A stretch of DNA of 64,000 nt from Strobilurus pachycystidiatus (taxonomy: Eukaryota; Basidiomycota; Agaricomycetes; Agaricales; Physalacriaceae). The first letter of the stretch is position 1. The number at the start of each line of letters is the position of its first letter. The position numbers and the translations under genes are program-made. Shown here in pieces: positions 49,513-59,602 of this stretch. The stretch is taken from the NCBI GenBank assembly GCA_019915135.1, contig JAHLMK010000023.1, positions 248,001 through 312,000 of the forward strand, written 5' to 3'. A model generated the notes under the pieces. It was not told the origin of the DNA and searched no databases. It was given only the letters and a program-made list of their open reading frames with translations.

Positions 49513-52500
49513 ATGCCACCAAAGAAGAACCTCTCAGTGGACACTACAAGTCCGGAATCCATTCAAAGTCATCTCAAGAAAGCTGAGGATGCTCTCGCCA
49601 AATTTGACGCGAAACAGGCTAGTTCGACAGTTAAGCACAGGCAGGCCACCATTGACAAGAACCGTACGCACTTCCTCGCCTGTTACTTTGATCTCATCTC
49701 ATGCTCTTCATCAGGAGCAATTCGCGTGGGCCTGTCTAATGAGATCGCCTCATATAAGGCGCAGCTACGTGGTGAGTTATCTTTGAATCGTCCTTAGTCT
49801 AGTACTGAGTCTTACCTCTCTAGCTCTCAAAAAAGCTCCTGATACGCAAGGGACTGATTCGGAGAGTGAGCTCTCTGAACTGCCTTCTAGTCCCGATGAG
49901 CTGTCTTCTCATGATGCGCACATTCACAAACCTCTGAAATTGGTGGTTCCAGTACTTTCTTCTGGCAAGTCAGACGTTTCGAAATCGATTTCACCTGTGA
50001 AGCGTACGACACGCTCCACCGCCTCATCTGTCGTCAGTCAATCTTAACTCCCTGCTCTTACATTATCTCACTCTGTCAAACAGACTGAGAGCAATGAACC
50101 CACAGTACCACCGACTCCTCAAAAGAGAAGGGGTAAACAGCGTACTGCATCCAAATTGACGCCGACTGTGGAACCCGCTGCATCGAACTCAGTGGTTCCA
50201 CACACTCCCACTTCCCAGTCGTCAACGGCTGTAGGACCTGTTGTTTTGAAGTCGCAGGTTCCACAAGCTCCTGCTCTCCAGTCGTTGTTGCCCCCGGAAC
50301 CTGCTGTGACGAAGCCGCAGGTTGTACACCCTGTTCAAGCCACAACGTCGCCGGCTGTAGAACTCGCTTCTCCACCCAAGCCTTTGTCAGATGTAAAGCC
50401 CGCTACATCACAGCCACGGGTTCCACCTCCTCCCCCGACCAAATTGTTGCCGGCCGTAGAACCCTCTGCATCGAAGCCACGGGTTCCACCTCCTCCCCCG
50501 CCCAAATTGTTGCCGGCCGTAGAACCCACTGCATCGAAGCTGCACGTCCCAAACCCTCCTGATCCTCAGTCATCAACGGCTGAAGAACCCACTTCCCCAT
50601 CCAAGTCGTCGCCGGCCGTAGAACCTGCTGCATCAAAATTGCAGGTCCCACACCCTCCTGCCCTCCAGTCGTCGCCGGTCGTGGAACCTGCTGCATCAAA
50701 GCCGCAGGCTCCAGATCCTCCTGCCCCCCAGTCGGCGCCGGCTGTTACCACTGCATCGAAAGCGCCGGTTTCACACCCTCCTGATCCCCAGCTGTCAACG
50801 GTTGAAGAACCCGCTGTCCCATCCAAGTCGTCGCCGGCCGTAGAACCTGCTGCATCAAAGCCGCAGGGTTCACGCCCTCCTGCCCTCCAGTCGTCGCCGG
50901 CCGTAGAACCTGCTGCATCAAAGCCGCAGGTTTCACGCCCTCCTGCCCTCCAGTCGTCGCCGGTTGTGGAACCCCCTGCATCGAAGTTGGAAGTTCCCCA
51001 CCCACCCCCTTCAGAAGCGTCTCAGCTATCTCGAGTCGCAGAGAATCCAGTGCCTTCCAAGACTTTGCCGGCGAGCGAATCTACTGGGAAGCACATCGTA
51101 TTTCATCATAATGTAAAAAAACAAGGCGAGCATCTCTTTCCTGACCTTTCGCGTCTATTGATGAGTATCCCAACAGATGGGATTTTGAACGAGAAAAGGA
51201 AGATATGGGAGAGGCCGGCCCAGCAAGGCTCAGGGAGTCTGGATGATCATCTAGATGAGAAGTCTAGTAAGTCGTCGGTTCTTAATTATCGTTCAACACT
51301 TACATTAATTACTGCTAGACTCGTCGAAAAAGGGTTGGAAACCGCGATCGAGAGAAGAGTTATTGGCTCAATTCAAAGCGCAACAAAGCCGAACTTCATC
51401 AGACCAGCCTTCGTCCCAACGTGAGGCAGGGAGCAGCAAACTGTACCGAGGCCTACCTCAAAGAATTCCTCCGCAACGACCCACATTTCCGGCAAGCTCT
51501 CCGACGAGTATCTCTGCTCCTCCAATTGTATCGGGCCTGGACCGCGAAACAAGCCATCAAGTGCGTTATAAAGTATGGCGCTCAGTAAAGTGATGTTCAT
51601 GCTTTTGTAGGAGCACACAGATATGGTGGTCGACACGTGCGATTCTTCCTCTGGTTCCAACCTTCAAGCCACATCTGCAGACCTATCGCCTGCACAGCAG
51701 ATGGTATGTATTTTAATTCATCAGCTTCTGGCCCTCTATATGCTGATGTCAATCCTCTCCAGGCTGACAACTTCATCGATCCCAGCTTGCTTGACATGAA
51801 CTCGAAAGCTTCTGTCTCTGCGCCACCAATGCAAGACGACACACATGTCTCCATTCAATACCTCCCAGTTGACGATCCTCCCCTTGATTCTGATGAACTA
51901 GCCTCCGGCATCCCCTCGCAACTCGTTGTACCGTCTGTTAAACGTCAACGGGAAGAGTTGGACGAAGTCGTTGCTCCCTCCAAGAAGAAGAGGACCAAAA
52001 AGAACGCCTCTTCGCGTACGACACTGAATGCCCAGACAATTCGGGCGCAGACTCCAATGCCTGTCAAGGACGAGGACGAAGACCCTGGAGATGGAGCCGA
52101 GCCAAGTGCGCGTAACTCTCAGAAGGAAGCTGACGCTGCCTTGAAAAAGGTATACTCGTTGAACTACCTCAAAAGACTTCAGGCTGTCGACTCTGACGGT
52201 TCAGAGCTTGAGGATTTGCGAGGTTGGTGTCTCTATCTCTTCTGTATCTTTGAGACATTGAAATATCGCATTCTAGAGCAAGGTCAAGCTGAGATTGACG
52301 CATATCTCGATAATTATCCTGATCCACCAAAGCTCTCCGCCGCTGTTCGAATGCTCGCGCGTGAGAACTCCTCATTTCTTCCACAAGCTGGGACAATCAG
52401 TCGCGAACTTGCACTTCATGTCCTTACCTCGCTGAACGGTAACACCATGTGCCGATACCATCACTATACGGATAAACGCAGTCTAGTGAACGACAACGAC

Positions 52501-52926
52501 ATTGCCTCTCCCTATGGTCACTTGACGGGTATTGAGGCACCTCGAGCCAGCTCGGCCAAAGGAGGTTCGACGCCTATCGAAGCAGGAAAACCGGCTCATT
52601 GCGGCTGCAATGTCGAAGATATCCTCTGGGACTTCTTTTTGTTCAAGTCCACCGTAATGGCGGGCAAGAATCAAATCGAGGAGGGTTGGAATGCCCAGTA
52701 TCTGCCGCCTCGATTACGAAAACTTACCCTCACTGCGCTTCAGAAGTACTGTTTTCTGACCATTAATGAGCTGTATAGCCACCCTTCCGGTCGTTCCTCA
52801 CTACGAGATGACGAAGCCATGCTGGAGCATACCATACGCTTGTGCACAGCCCAGCTCAGCCATCTAACGAAGGAAAGGGACCGCCTTCGGGTACAGAATG
52901 GGGCTGCTATTGGTGCCTTAGTGTAA
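49513..52926 (+). CDS. Large hypothetical protein with Pro-rich minisatellite
   Basis: Eight or so exons beginning 49513-49663, 49715-49771, 49824-about 50034, about 50087-51270, 51319-51558, about 51611-51701, 51764-52223 and 52274-52926; junctions checked are in frame. About 1,000 residues. The N-terminus is a short helix-rich region with Lys. The middle contains many diverged copies of a 21-residue unit like PPALQSSPAVEPAASKPQVS, encoded by a 63-bp minisatellite (about 50160-51000). A basic, nuclear-localisation-like KKKRTKKN follows (about 51990). The C-terminal ~220 residues look globular and include CGCNVEDILWDFFLFKSTV. Not recognised; first gene of a co-oriented block ending in the KDZ transposase. 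Confidence 0.6.
50160..51000 (+). repeat. 63-bp coding minisatellite
   Basis: Diverged tandem units of about 63 bp built around CCAGTCGTCGCCGGCCGTAG then AACCTGCTGCATCAAAGCCG. Their multiple-of-three length keeps the reading frame of the gene at 49513. Units near 50640-50970 are the most similar to each other. Confidence 0.75.
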
Positions 52927-53189
52927 TTTGGCTTTGTTGGTCGCCCTCAGACTCGTGTGGCGGAGTAATGAGATAACAAAGTGTAGTATGATTGGGTCTG
53001 GAATTCTGATGGTGTTATGAGTATTGCCGACATCCGTAGTAAATTAGTGTGAAATTTGTTTTGATATTTGAGATCCGCAGAGATCTGGAAGGAGGGATCT
53101 TCAAAGGACCTCAACATCGGACGTGCGGAATCATTAGGGATCAATATTGACTTTTTCGGAATCCCTGATCTCTTCAGAGCTCTCCCATC

Positions 53190-53854
53190 ATGCCCCCGTA
53201 CGACGGAACAGTCTCAATGGCGCACTTCCAACGTGGTCCACACTATGAGGGAAACGAGAAGTTGCAGACGTACGAGCTTCTCTTCCTTCTAGTAATTCTC
53301 GACGATCTGACGTACCCAGCATGCTCAGTAACAGCTGTCGCAAGCTCCATGTTGAGAAACAGCTTCAACATTCGGGAGAACGTGTGTTTCTTGCTTCCTC
53401 CCGTTACATTGAGTAGCTAACAGAAACCTCTAGGCCGTACGAATCCACACTGGCCAATGTCATACAGTCTCGGCACCATTCTGACTCGACTGAACGGCGA
53501 CTGGCTGATTCTTCCGCTACTGGCGTGTGGCGTCTTCAGCCATGAAAATATTCCTCGCTTCAAGGGGCCACTTGGATATTGTGGGTATGATCGTATACTT
53601 TTTGAGGCTCTTGGCATTCGTAGCGGAAGCCGTAACGCCCACTTGTTGTTGGTGTTCTTGGGAATGCATCCCGAGGAGGAGATCCAACGCCCAAGTGAGC
53701 TTCATTTTCTTTCGAGAGGCGTTCGCCTAAACTTGTACTCTTAGGCCCATCTTTGGATCTTGCGATGCCTATTGACATATTCCACGGTGATTTACGTCAC
53801 GGTTCTACGCCGGCGTGGAGGAGAGACAAAGATAGCCCACAGTCAGAACCTTAG
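53190..53854 (+). CDS. Four-exon orphan protein
   Basis: Exons 53190-53291, 53345-53381, 53434-53694 and 53745-53854 join in exact phase (GTAATT, GTGTGT and GTGAGC donors), 169 residues. The third exon encodes the most protein-like part, SYSLGTILTRLNGDWLILPL to HENIPRFKGPLGYCGYDRIL and HLLLVFLGMHPEEEIQRP. The last exon gives DLAMPIDIFHGDLRHGST. No family recognised. Lies in the same-strand block upstream of the TET/JBP gene. Confidence 0.45.
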
Positions 53855-54063
53855 CTCGATCTTATACACTGTAGAATATTGCCAGTAGCCCAAGTTTTTG
53901 TTTGATGAAACACGAGTCCCGCTTGTTCAACAATAGCCTGATCAGGAAAGTGTCAGTAACCATCTTGGGCAACTTTGTCGGACCGCATATTCCGTCTTGT
54001 CTGAGGCGTCGCAGATCGAGTGTAGGAAACCACAACTAAATTGTACCTTGTATCAAGGTGAAG

Positions 54064-54208
54064 GAAGGTTTAACGGGTGAAGGAAGGTTTAACGACTCAA
54101 TCAGCATTGATTTCAGTGAGGACTATGAGTTATAGAACGATTAAAACTGGGTTCCTGTAAAGAATCCTATAAAAGTCCTATAAAAGTCCTATAAAAGTCC
54201 TATAAGAA
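54064..54208. promoter_or_regulatory. Short direct repeats with four TATAAAAG-like boxes
   Basis: Two copies of GTGAAGGAAGGTTTAACG (about 54058-54093) are followed by four copies of TCCTATAAAAG/TCCTATAAGA at about 54164-54208. They end about 130 bp before the ATG at 54337. The tandem TATA-like boxes could position transcription of that gene; function is inference. Confidence 0.4.
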
Positions 54209-54336
54209 TTACACGGGACTCATGCTCACAAGCGTATTGTTACTTCATCATAAGCCACTTCCTTGCACTGCTGTCCTGTACGCTTGTCAGCACGTGGTGT
54301 TTACTCGTCCTTGCGGCTACCATTCCTTCTACCACC

Positions 54337-55003
54337 ATGGGTCGCAAGCGCATATACCAGACTGCAGAGCAAAAAAAGGAGGCAAAGCAGGCAGCGAGAA
54401 TGCGGTACTACCGTCGGTACGCACACATCCATTCATATTCATTTGAAGCTTCGACTTATATGAAAGTGGCGTATAGGCATCGCAAGCAGATCAAGCGAAC
54501 GCAGAATGCAAAATACGCGGCTAGACGTGACAAGGAGGCAGAGAAAGACCCAGAGAAGCTAGTCAAACGTCGGTCAGTGGCGATGTCTTCAAAGTGAGTC
54601 ATTAAAATGTCAACTTGAACTGGAACTGACTCAATACAGAACCGTGGATCATCATCTCGAGAACTTAATCTCTCAGGCCAGACGACAAGACGAGAAACTC
54701 AACAGCCTTACCAGCGGGGACACTTGTACCTTCGTACTATCCCTGGGGGAGGACTGTGCGGAAATGGACTCCGAGAGCGCTCAAGCCGCTGTCGAGTCAA
54801 TATTGAAGACAGTCATTGACATGCACGCTCCGGCTCGAAAGGCATTGACCAACATCTACCAGCGGTACGGAAAGGGAGAACCAGCGTGGTCCGAGGCGCA
54901 TACTATCGGTCAACGGTTCTATGACATTGCGGAGAGGCTGGATAGAATGGTACGGGCGTTACAGGACGATACTTTGCAGGATTATATACAGTCTCTAGTT
55001 TGA
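54337..55003 (+). CDS. Short basic GRKR-type protein
   Basis: Exon 1 begins GRKRIYQTAEQKKEAKQAAR then MRYYRR. An in-frame 60-nt intron (54417-54476, GTACGC...GTATAG) is likely, because removing it gives the continuous basic run RYYRRHRKQIKRTQNAKYAA. A second intron is GTGAGT (54594)...TACAG, with the last exon 54640-55003. The C-terminal half is an acidic helical region (AQAAVESILKTVIDMHAPAR). About 186 residues. The GRK-x-x-Y-x-T-x-E-x-K start followed by an Arg/Lys helix recurs in many Agaricomycete hypothetical proteins; DNA binding is plausible but unproven. Confidence 0.55.
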
Positions 55004-55080
55004 ATGTGAATCATGTGTTGCCGGTAGAATTGTAGTGAAAGCGAGTGATCGGCTCTTCTCTTGCTTGACTCTTGACCACT

Positions 55081-55567
55081 ATGTCCGCGTTCGATAGCCT
55101 CCAGAAAGCCTCTGGCCGTGAGTCACTCTCTGGTCATTCTTCGGTGACTTACCAGTAGCAGCGCCTACTCCCATATATCTCTTCGATCCCATCCTGACTG
55201 AGGATGACTTCGCCACGGGTGACACTGTGTACCGCGTCGGGGAAGTCTACGCCAAAGTCCCGGTAGCCGCTCTTCGTCCCATACACATCATCGACCATCC
55301 TGGCTCATACGTCCGATTCTATGTTATTCTCCGTGGCCGTCATGTTGGGATTGTTCTGTCAGCGTCAGTGTTCATTCATGGCACTTTCATCCAAGCCCGT
55401 TCTGACAATGTTTGGGCGCCAGTGCCGAAATGCTCAGAGAGACTCACGGTGCCTCTGGTGGATACGGTTTCAAGTATACGCATCAGGGCGATGCGGTTCG
55501 TGCCTTCAATGACGCTTTGCGAAACGGAGAGGTTCAAATTGTCGGCGCCAGAAAACCACGCTCGTAA
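55081..55567 (+). CDS. RNase H1 N-terminal-domain-like protein
   Basis: Three exons, 55081-55117, 55159-55363 and 55423-55567, joined in phase (GTGAGT, GTCAGT donors; branch-like TTCTGAC before the second acceptor). The assembled C-terminal part contains YVILRGRHVGIVLSAAEMLR then GASGGYGFKYTHQGDAVRAF. This fits the small RNA/DNA-hybrid-binding fold at the N-terminus of RNase H1: YxxxRGRxxGI, a G-A/S-GGY-x-x-K turn and a final AF helix. No RNase H catalytic domain follows. GTAAGT at the apparent stop suggests the gene may continue through another short exon to about 55675. Confidence 0.45.
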
Positions 55568-56819
55568 GTAACCTCAGTAGGCTTGTACCATCACATTCAG
55601 ATATCTGACTTGAGGAAATGCTCCCAGATCTATAGAATCTGTGAAGCGAGGTTTCATCTGTTGCGTGGTAGTATAGTACACGAATTGTCCTGCGAGCGCA
55701 CCTCACAAGACGAATATGAACATATCCAGAGGTGTACTAAGTCCTCTCCGGCCCGCTTCCAGAATTTCAATACGCATGCCGCACCATCGTGACATCCAAG
55801 TGGGTGTTCAGTGATACAGGCACGCCACTTCAAATATTATCACTGTGTCAGGTATCAGCGGTATTGGAGATTGTTTCACGCACCGCATGCTCCTTGACAT
55901 ACTCTGTAATCTGACTGCATTTCTGATAGCAAATAATTTCATGCGTCATAATGGTGGCGCACCTGAAATCCTCAGCCTTGAGGAAGTACGATCGATCGAC
56001 AGAAAAGCCCCATGGATGCTAGCCAGAACAGAACAGTCCCGTGGAAGCTATCAGTCCACGCGGCACAAATTGGCAATGGTTGAGGGGTATTGAGGCAATT
56101 GAGGCATGATCGTTGCGCCTAACGGCTGCATGCAACAGGTCATATGTGGCGCAGCACCTCAGAAATGATGGTTGTTACCCTGATAAGATACCGAGAACTT
56201 TTCTCAAGAAGGCGTGGTAAGCAAGCTCAGCAACGGTTGGCTCAAGAGGACTTGGCAGCCCGCGTGTACCGGTGACATGCGCATAGCTGAGAAATGAAAT
56301 AGAGGCAGACAGGAGTAGGAAGGCGATAATGAACCCTCGACATAAGCCGAGAAAAGAGCGGATGCCGGCCATCGGCCGCCATGCGGACCAATCGGATCGG
56401 GCGCCGTACCTTCGCTCTTTACTGACGACTGTCTCCTTCGTAATATGAGAGCCGTCCTCGCTTGCAACTCCAGGAGCTCAACTTGCGCTCACTTGTGAAG
56501 TGCGCAATGGAGCAGCAGGAGGTGTTGACGGACATTGGTGGGTTGCCGTTTACCACTCGTGCGCGTCAGTCTCAACTGACTTATCAAATTCTAAGAATTT
56601 CAACTGACTTAGCACTACTGCGACGCCCAGGTTTCTGGACCTCGGGATATTCTCTACCCGCGTCGGGTTTCCATACCTGTGGATCATTGACGTGGCCTGA
56701 GCGTTTGTCCATGCGTCCGTGGAACCTGTGGAAGTCGCAGGTTTGACAACCTTATCAGCAATTTCAATCACCTCGATGCTATTTAAGCTGGCCGAGGACT
56801 CCAATTGCATGGTAACTCG
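55568..56819. other. Intergenic region, no confident gene
   Basis: Open frames are short. A minus-strand frame at 56372-56175 starts with a hydrophobic helix (FIIAFLLLSASISFLS) but has no supporting exon. From about 56620 to 56750 several AGGTTT/ACCTGT motifs resemble those of the 43-44.6 kb repeat region. Confidence 0.45.
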
Positions 56820-56893
56820 ATGGCACCGCCCACATCTGGTGAGTAATATTCTCGCCCTTTCCTCTTACGCCCCTCGCCTTTCCTCATACCGGC

Positions 56894-57121
56894 ACTCCCG
56901 CCCTTGGGAGACGTGTCGCCATGTTGGTGATACTTTGCCACCAGAGTCGTTGGCGGATCTCACACTCCCGCCCTTGGGTGAAGTGGGGACGCCTCGACCA
57001 GTTCATCATCGGGTATCGCATCCCCGCCCCTGGGTGAAGCAGCCTGTCGTACGATCGCGCATCCCGCCCTTGGGCGGCGCGTCTTGTTCTGTTGTATGAC
57101 CGCGCACCCCCGCCCTTGTGC
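56894..57121. repeat. Five CCGCCCTTGGG boxes in intron 1 of the TET/JBP gene
   Basis: Motifs related to ACTCCCGCCCTTGGGAG occur at about 56894, 56964, 57019, 57060 and 57105, spaced 40-70 bp. They lie inside the inferred 379-nt first intron (56839-57217), unusually long for this genome. Could be transcription-factor sites or a decayed minisatellite. Confidence 0.7.
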
Positions 57122-58434
57122 GGCGCATCTTGTCATCTTATGGCGCCTTCCTCCCTCTGGTTCTCTTATAGCGTTGTGATTGTTGTTGAGTGTGATGGTG
57201 GTACTTATCATTCCTAGGTCGTGTCACTCGCCAGGCCATGTTGCCCGAAATCTTTGCCGACTCGGACAACAACCTCCAACTGGACTTCGACCTTGCCTCT
57301 CTGTCGTCCCGCGTCCCCGATGTGGACTCCGACCTTGACGACTCTGACTCTGAGGGTGATGGAACTTGTAGCGGCAATCTCGAGGCTGAAGAGTCTGCGG
57401 GCAGTCGGGCTCCAGCTTATGGTCGCAAGTGGCACTCCCCTGCCGCTGACGATAGTCCCTCGGTTCCCCCGCTATCCGGAAAGGCTCGACGCAAGCAACG
57501 GTCGCGTCAAAGTGAGCGCAATAAGCGTTATCTCCAGAGAGCGGAGAGAGCGTTGGATGAAGAGATGGATGCCATCGAGAAACGCAGTCGCGGCAAAGGC
57601 CTGGTAAGTTTAATTTATTCATGCTTGTATTGGAGTACTCACCAATGCGTAGGGAACCAAGGACTGTCTACGCCGACGCATCAAACGCATTGATCCCATC
57701 AGTGCCGATTTCGAGACCCCCTCTACTGGCTATACTGGTCCTCGCCGTTCAAGTGCTAAGATGCAAGGTCCCAAGCTTCGCAACATTCACGACAATCCAG
57801 AGGGTTTCGCACTGAAGTATAACCTTCATATTTTGCGTTGGAACGGCAAGTAAGTCGTGAACTCTATCTTTCTTTCAACACAAATTCAACATCTTTATGA
57901 AGAGATCCCGTCCGCATTCTGGACAAGCATCGTCGTCTGATTACGTACCTTGCAGGCCGTCCCACTGACGAGCCGGATCGCCCGCCACACACCAATTGGG
58001 ACCTTCTCATGAAGCGACTAACTGTGATGTTTGCAGAGGCTGAGCAGCAGCTCAAGCTGCCTGCTTGTAATCGCAATCATCGCCGCGGCCCGTACGACAG
58101 TATCGCCATTGGGCCGTCGCTGGGCAATGGCCAGAAATACCCAACGGACCTTCAAATCTCAGCTTGGAACCAGGCCATTCTTGAGCGTCTGATGAACACG
58201 GAGGAGATGTCGCGAGTGATCGGTTACATCAATAGTGAGTACTCTTCGTCGTCTTTACGTCCTGTTTTCTCATGCGACCTCAGGAGCCTTCGAGACTGCC
58301 CTTCCAGAGATGCACGACGTTTACCAATCGACTCTCAATGGATTTCTCGACCATCATCCTCTCCTTCGCACGGCGTTCGAACATTCACCATTCTCTACGT
58401 GCACCTTCAACCTTGGTACCAGCAAAAGACCCGC

Positions 58435-59042
58435 TGATAGACTTGCAGTTAATCTGAAGTCTAATCAGGCATGTTAGCTCAGTGGTTAGAGCATCCCAAC
58501 TAGACTGAGAAGGTCTCTGGTTCGATTCCAGGACAAGCCGCTTTTAGTCATTCTGCATTTGGGATTACATAATGCACAACATCTGGAGCCCACCCCGGAC
58601 CTGATTATCTAATCAGGGACGAACCCCAGTGCAACATGTAATCCTAGTCAGGTGACTTTGAGTGTCCTCACCCTACTTTGGAATAACAGTTAATAGTCGC
58701 ACAATGATGACGGAGCTCTGTTGTGTCACTTCCTTGCTCGCTGAAATCCTGTGAGTCCGTGGTCTAGGCTGCGGCGGGGACGCCGCGATTTCAAAGAAAG
58801 AGGGGAATGATAGACTTGCAGTTAATCTGAAGTCTAATCAGGCATGTTAGCTCAGTGGTTAGAGCATCCCAACTAGACTGAGAAGGTCTCTGGTTCGATT
58901 CCAGGACAAGCCGCTTTTAGTCATTCTGCATTTGGGATTACATAATGACTGAGCTAGAGCATCCCAACTAGACTGAGAAGGTCTCTGGTTCGATTCCAGG
59001 ACAAGCCGCTTTTAGTCATTCTGCATTTGGGATTACATAATG
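58435..59042. repeat. tRNA-derived (SINE-like) repeat array, three copies
   Basis: Identical 140-bp units at 58435-58574 and 58808-58947, and a third copy lacking the 5' half at about 58948-59042. Each full unit has a 73-nt tRNA-like core (58468-58540, 58841-58913) with A box TTAGCTCAGTGG and B box GGTTCGATTCC. A 7-bp acceptor pairing (one mismatch) is followed by G and a TTTT. The anticodon stem has a mismatch and position 33 is C rather than T, so it is not a normal tRNA. The tail TCATTCTGCATTTGGGATTA plus CATAATG follows every copy. A 233-bp unrelated spacer separates copies 1 and 2. Confidence 0.85.
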
Positions 59043-59602
59043 CACAACACCGCGGCTACCGAAAACCATCTTGACTCGCAGAACAAAGCTGCTGGGGTCT
59101 GCAGCACCACTGCGGGCGGGCCGTTTGACCACAAGCAGGGCGGACATCTCATCCTGTGGGACCTGAAGCTCATGATTGAGTTTCCGTCGGGAAGTACCAT
59201 TCTACTTCCATCCGCGATCATCGAACATAGTAACTTTCCTGTGGCGCGAGGCGATCATCGGTGGTCCTTCACTCAATACACAGCCGCAGCGCTGTTTCGC
59301 TGGGTGGATAATGGCTACAAGAGCAACAGAGCTATCCTGGAAGGAAAAGATAAGGAGGAGATTCGTCGTTGGGAGATCCGTCAGCAGCAAGTGTGGGCGG
59401 AGGGATTGGACCTTTTCCCTCGTGTGTAAAGTTCCATATACTACATTCAGCTCTATACTACAATTTTCATGCGTGCTTTACTTGTCCGAAAAATTATGCA
59501 CTGATTCAAAATGATGTTTGCATATACATGGGATCGAACTTGGAAGCCACTGCGATTGTAAAAGACGTGATCGATTATTTCACTTGTTTTCCTTCTGTCT
59601 GT

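Larger units (their letters stand above)
56820..59429 (+). pseudogene. TET/JBP-type 2-oxoglutarate dioxygenase gene interrupted by tRNA-derived repeats
   Basis: Fungal TET/JBP family: Fe(II)/2-oxoglutarate enzymes that oxidise 5-methylcytosine or thymine-type bases in DNA. Exons 56820-56838, 57218-57603, 57653-57849, 57903-58234 and 58284-about 58434 give an acidic N-terminus (MLPEIFADSDNNLQLDFDLA), a basic coil, and the family block NHRRGPYDSIAIGPSLGNGQ to LNGFLDHHPLLRTAF and TCTFNLG. The catalytic end lies beyond an insertion (59043-59429): ENHLDSQN carries HxD, PSAIIEHSNFPV the distal His, and GDHRWSFTQYTAAALFRWVD the 2OG-binding Arg. The frame stops inside the insertion and the two parts are in different frames, so the gene is probably broken unless the insert is spliced out. 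Metal and cofactor residues are intact. Confidence 0.75.

Noticed and set aside
56175..56372. 65-codon minus-strand frame with hydrophobic start
   Set aside because: Short, isolated, without supporting exons or context; insufficient to call a gene.
58468..58913. Functional tRNA genes at the two full repeat cores
   Set aside because: Anticodon stem mismatch and C at position 33, plus repetition with a common non-tRNA leader and tail, fit a tRNA-derived repeat better.
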